Positions 62,571-64,000 of a stretch of DNA of 64,000 nucleotides are shown here, piece by piece. Location of the stretch: the NCBI RefSeq assembly GCF_029227915.1, contig NC_079877.1, positions 4,900,001-4,964,000 of the forward strand, in the 5' to 3' direction. The number at the start of each line of letters is the position of its first letter. Position 1 is the first letter of the stretch. The position numbers and the translations under genes are program-made. The stretch comes from Hydractinia symbiolongicarpus (taxonomy: Eukaryota; Cnidaria; Hydrozoa; Anthoathecata; Hydractiniidae). The notes beneath the pieces are model-generated. The model was not told the origin of the DNA. It saw nothing but the letters and a program-made list of their open reading frames with translations, and did not search any database.

Positions 62571-64000
62571 TTCAAAAATGTGTTCAATTTTGATGAGACG
62601 CTGAATAAAAGAAGTTTAATCGCCGGCAAACGAAAACCCGCGATTTCCCGCAAATCCCGGGCTTGGCCCGTATAGTCCAAAGTATACAAAGAAAGTACCC
62701 AGGGAGTAAACTCATTTCCCGAACGATTTTTTATATTATTTTTTTACCACTAAATGCATGAGACTTGTAGTTTTCAAAAATGTTTTTATTTTTGATGAGA
62801 CGCTGAATAAAAGAAGTTTAATCGCCGGGAAACGAACACCCGCGATTTCCCGTAAATCCCGGGCTTGGCCCGTATAGTCAAAAGTATAAAAAGAAAGTAC
62901 CCAGGGAGTAAACTCATTTCCCGAACGATTTTTTAAATTACTTTTTCACCACTAAAACGCATGAGACTTGTAGTTTTTGAAAATGTTTTCATTTTTGATG
63001 AGACGCTGAATAAAAGAAGTTTAATCGCCGGCAAACGAAAACCTGCGATTTCCCGTAAATCCTGGACTCGGCACGTATAGTCAAAAGTATACAAAGAAAG
63101 TACCCAGGGAGTAAACTCATTTCCCAAACGATTTTTTAAATTATTATTTCACCACTAAAACGCATGAGACTTGTAGTTTTCAAGAATGTTTTCATTTTTG
63201 ATGAGACGCTGAATAAAAGCAGTTTAATCGCCGGCAAACGAAAACCCGCGATTTCCCGTAAATCCCGGGTTTGGCACGTATAGTCGAATGTATACAAAGA
63301 AAGTACCCTGTGAGTAAACTCATTTCCAGAACGGTTTTTTAAATTATTTTTTCACCACTAAAACGCATAAGACTGGTAGTTTTTAAAAATGTTTTCATTT
63401 TTGATGAGACGCTGAATAAAAGAAGTTTAATCGCCGGCAAACGAAAACCCGCGATTTCCCGTAAATCCCGGCTTGGCCCGTATAGTCAAAAGTATACAAA
63501 GAAAGTACCCAGGGAGTAAACTCATTTCCCGAACGATTTTTTAAATTATTTTTTCACCACTAAAACGCATGAGACTTGTAATTTTCAAAAATGTTTTCAT
63601 TTTTGATGAGACGCTGAATAAAAGCAGTTCAATCGCCGGCAAACGAAAACCTGCAATTTTCCTAAATCCCGGGCTCGGCCCGTATAGTCAAAAGTATACA
63701 AAGAAAGTACCAAGGGAGTAAACTCATTTCCAGAACGATTTTTTAAATTATTTTTTCACCACTAAAACGCATAAGACTTGTAGTTTTTAAAAATGTTTTC
63801 ATTTTTGATGAGACGCTGAATAAAAGGAGTTTAATCGCAAGCAAACGAAAGCCCGCGATTTCCCGTAAATCCCGAGCTCGGCCCGTATAGTCAAAAGTAT
63901 ACAAAGAAAGTACCCAGGGAGTAAACTCATTTCCCGAACGATTTTTTATATTATTTTTTTACCACTAAACGCATGAGACTTGTAGTTTTCAAAAATATTT
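62571..64000. repeat. Distant near-copy of 28.1-29.7 kb
   Basis: From 62571 to about 63584 the sequence follows about 28056-29069 at offset 34515. It shares CACTAAATGCATGAG, CCTGGACTCGGCACG, CCCGGGTTTGGCACG and CATAAGACTGGTAG. It then follows 29213 onward at offset 34310, so one monomer present at 29.07-29.21 kb is missing here. Small differences include ACTTGTAATTTTC (about 63580) and AATCGCAAGCAAACG (about 63835). The array continues past the window edge. Confidence 0.8.

Larger units (their letters stand above)
1..64000. repeat. Satellite DNA array, about 203 bp monomer, roughly 315 tandem copies
   Basis: The window is filled end to end by one repeat family in a single orientation. Landmarks recurring about every 203 bp include GAGACTTGTAG, TTAATCGCCGGC, GGCCCGTATAGTC, AAAGTATACAAAG and the T-run after CGAACG. 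Single monomers measure 203 bp; 202 and 201 bp variants arise from small deletions, for example CCCTAAATCC for CCCGTAAATCC, CCCGGCTTGG for CCCGGGCTTGG, and CACTAAACGC for CACTAAAACGC. Monomers differ at diagnostic blocks that define subtypes. No unique sequence, transposon or gene interrupts the array, and both window edges lie inside it. This organisation is known from eukaryotic centromeric, pericentromeric and subtelomeric heterochromatin; placing this array in one of those is inference. I do not recognise the family or species. Confidence 0.98.

Noticed and set aside
1-64000. CRISPR array
   Set aside because: There is no repeat-plus-unique-spacer pattern. The whole 203 bp unit repeats, and nothing unique lies between conserved parts.

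Overview
The whole window is one uninterrupted satellite DNA array. It consists of head-to-tail copies of a monomer of about 203 bp (range about 201-203), roughly 315 copies, all in the same orientation, and it runs off both ends of the window. The first base is in phase with the repeat as I define it: the motif ACCCAGGGAG starts at 1 and the next equivalent starts at 204. The last, partial monomer begins at 63912. I see no gene, tRNA, rRNA, CRISPR array, transposon, intron or non-satellite spacer. Every open reading frame of 60-100 codons, mostly on the minus strand, is a translation of the repeat. Because the monomer is not a multiple of three, these frames close within one or two monomers.

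Organism: a 64 kb monomer array with higher-order repeats is typical of eukaryotic heterochromatin (centromeric, pericentromeric or subtelomeric). I do not recognise the family, so I assign no species. Each monomer keeps a CpG-rich core (about 64% G+C) inside otherwise AT-rich sequence (about 30% G+C). This argues weakly against a genome with heavy germline CpG methylation, or else for very recent homogenisation.

Layout. About 1-9 kb: a mosaic of older-looking monomer types in which an AAGCCCATGAG type mixes with an AAACGCATGAG type, with local dimers (406 bp) and trimers (609 bp). About 9.2-14.1 kb: a 2024 bp ten-monomer tandem duplication whose second copy has gained a further 811 bp. About 15-18.3 kb: a 1623 bp eight-monomer duplication, with a third partial copy at 21.3-22.6 kb. 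About 19-21.1 kb: a 1012 bp five-monomer duplication. About 22.2-25.1 kb: a 1421 bp seven-monomer duplication. About 26.4-28.6 kb: a 1216 bp six-monomer duplication. About 31.1-43.0 kb: a 5667 bp tandem duplication (28 monomers) whose second copy carries an extra 609 bp. About 45.6-49.5 kb: a 1616 bp eight-monomer duplication with an inserted 605 bp trimer. About 50.1-55.9 kb: an 809 bp duplication followed by a 1870 bp unit in two full copies and one shortened copy. Both full copies carry a 48 bp fold-back rearrangement, the only place where repeat sequence appears inverted. About 56-62.5 kb: a return to the mosaic types, with 1015 bp and 3449 bp period copies. About 62.6 kb to the end: a near-copy of 28.1-29.7 kb.

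The interest of the window is its recombination history: nested tandem duplications by whole numbers of monomers, distant near-copies, and one palindrome-forming event later amplified with its host unit. I found no evidence of a novel protein-based system. All boundaries were found by eye and are the outer limits of visible homology, so true crossover points may lie some tens of bases away.
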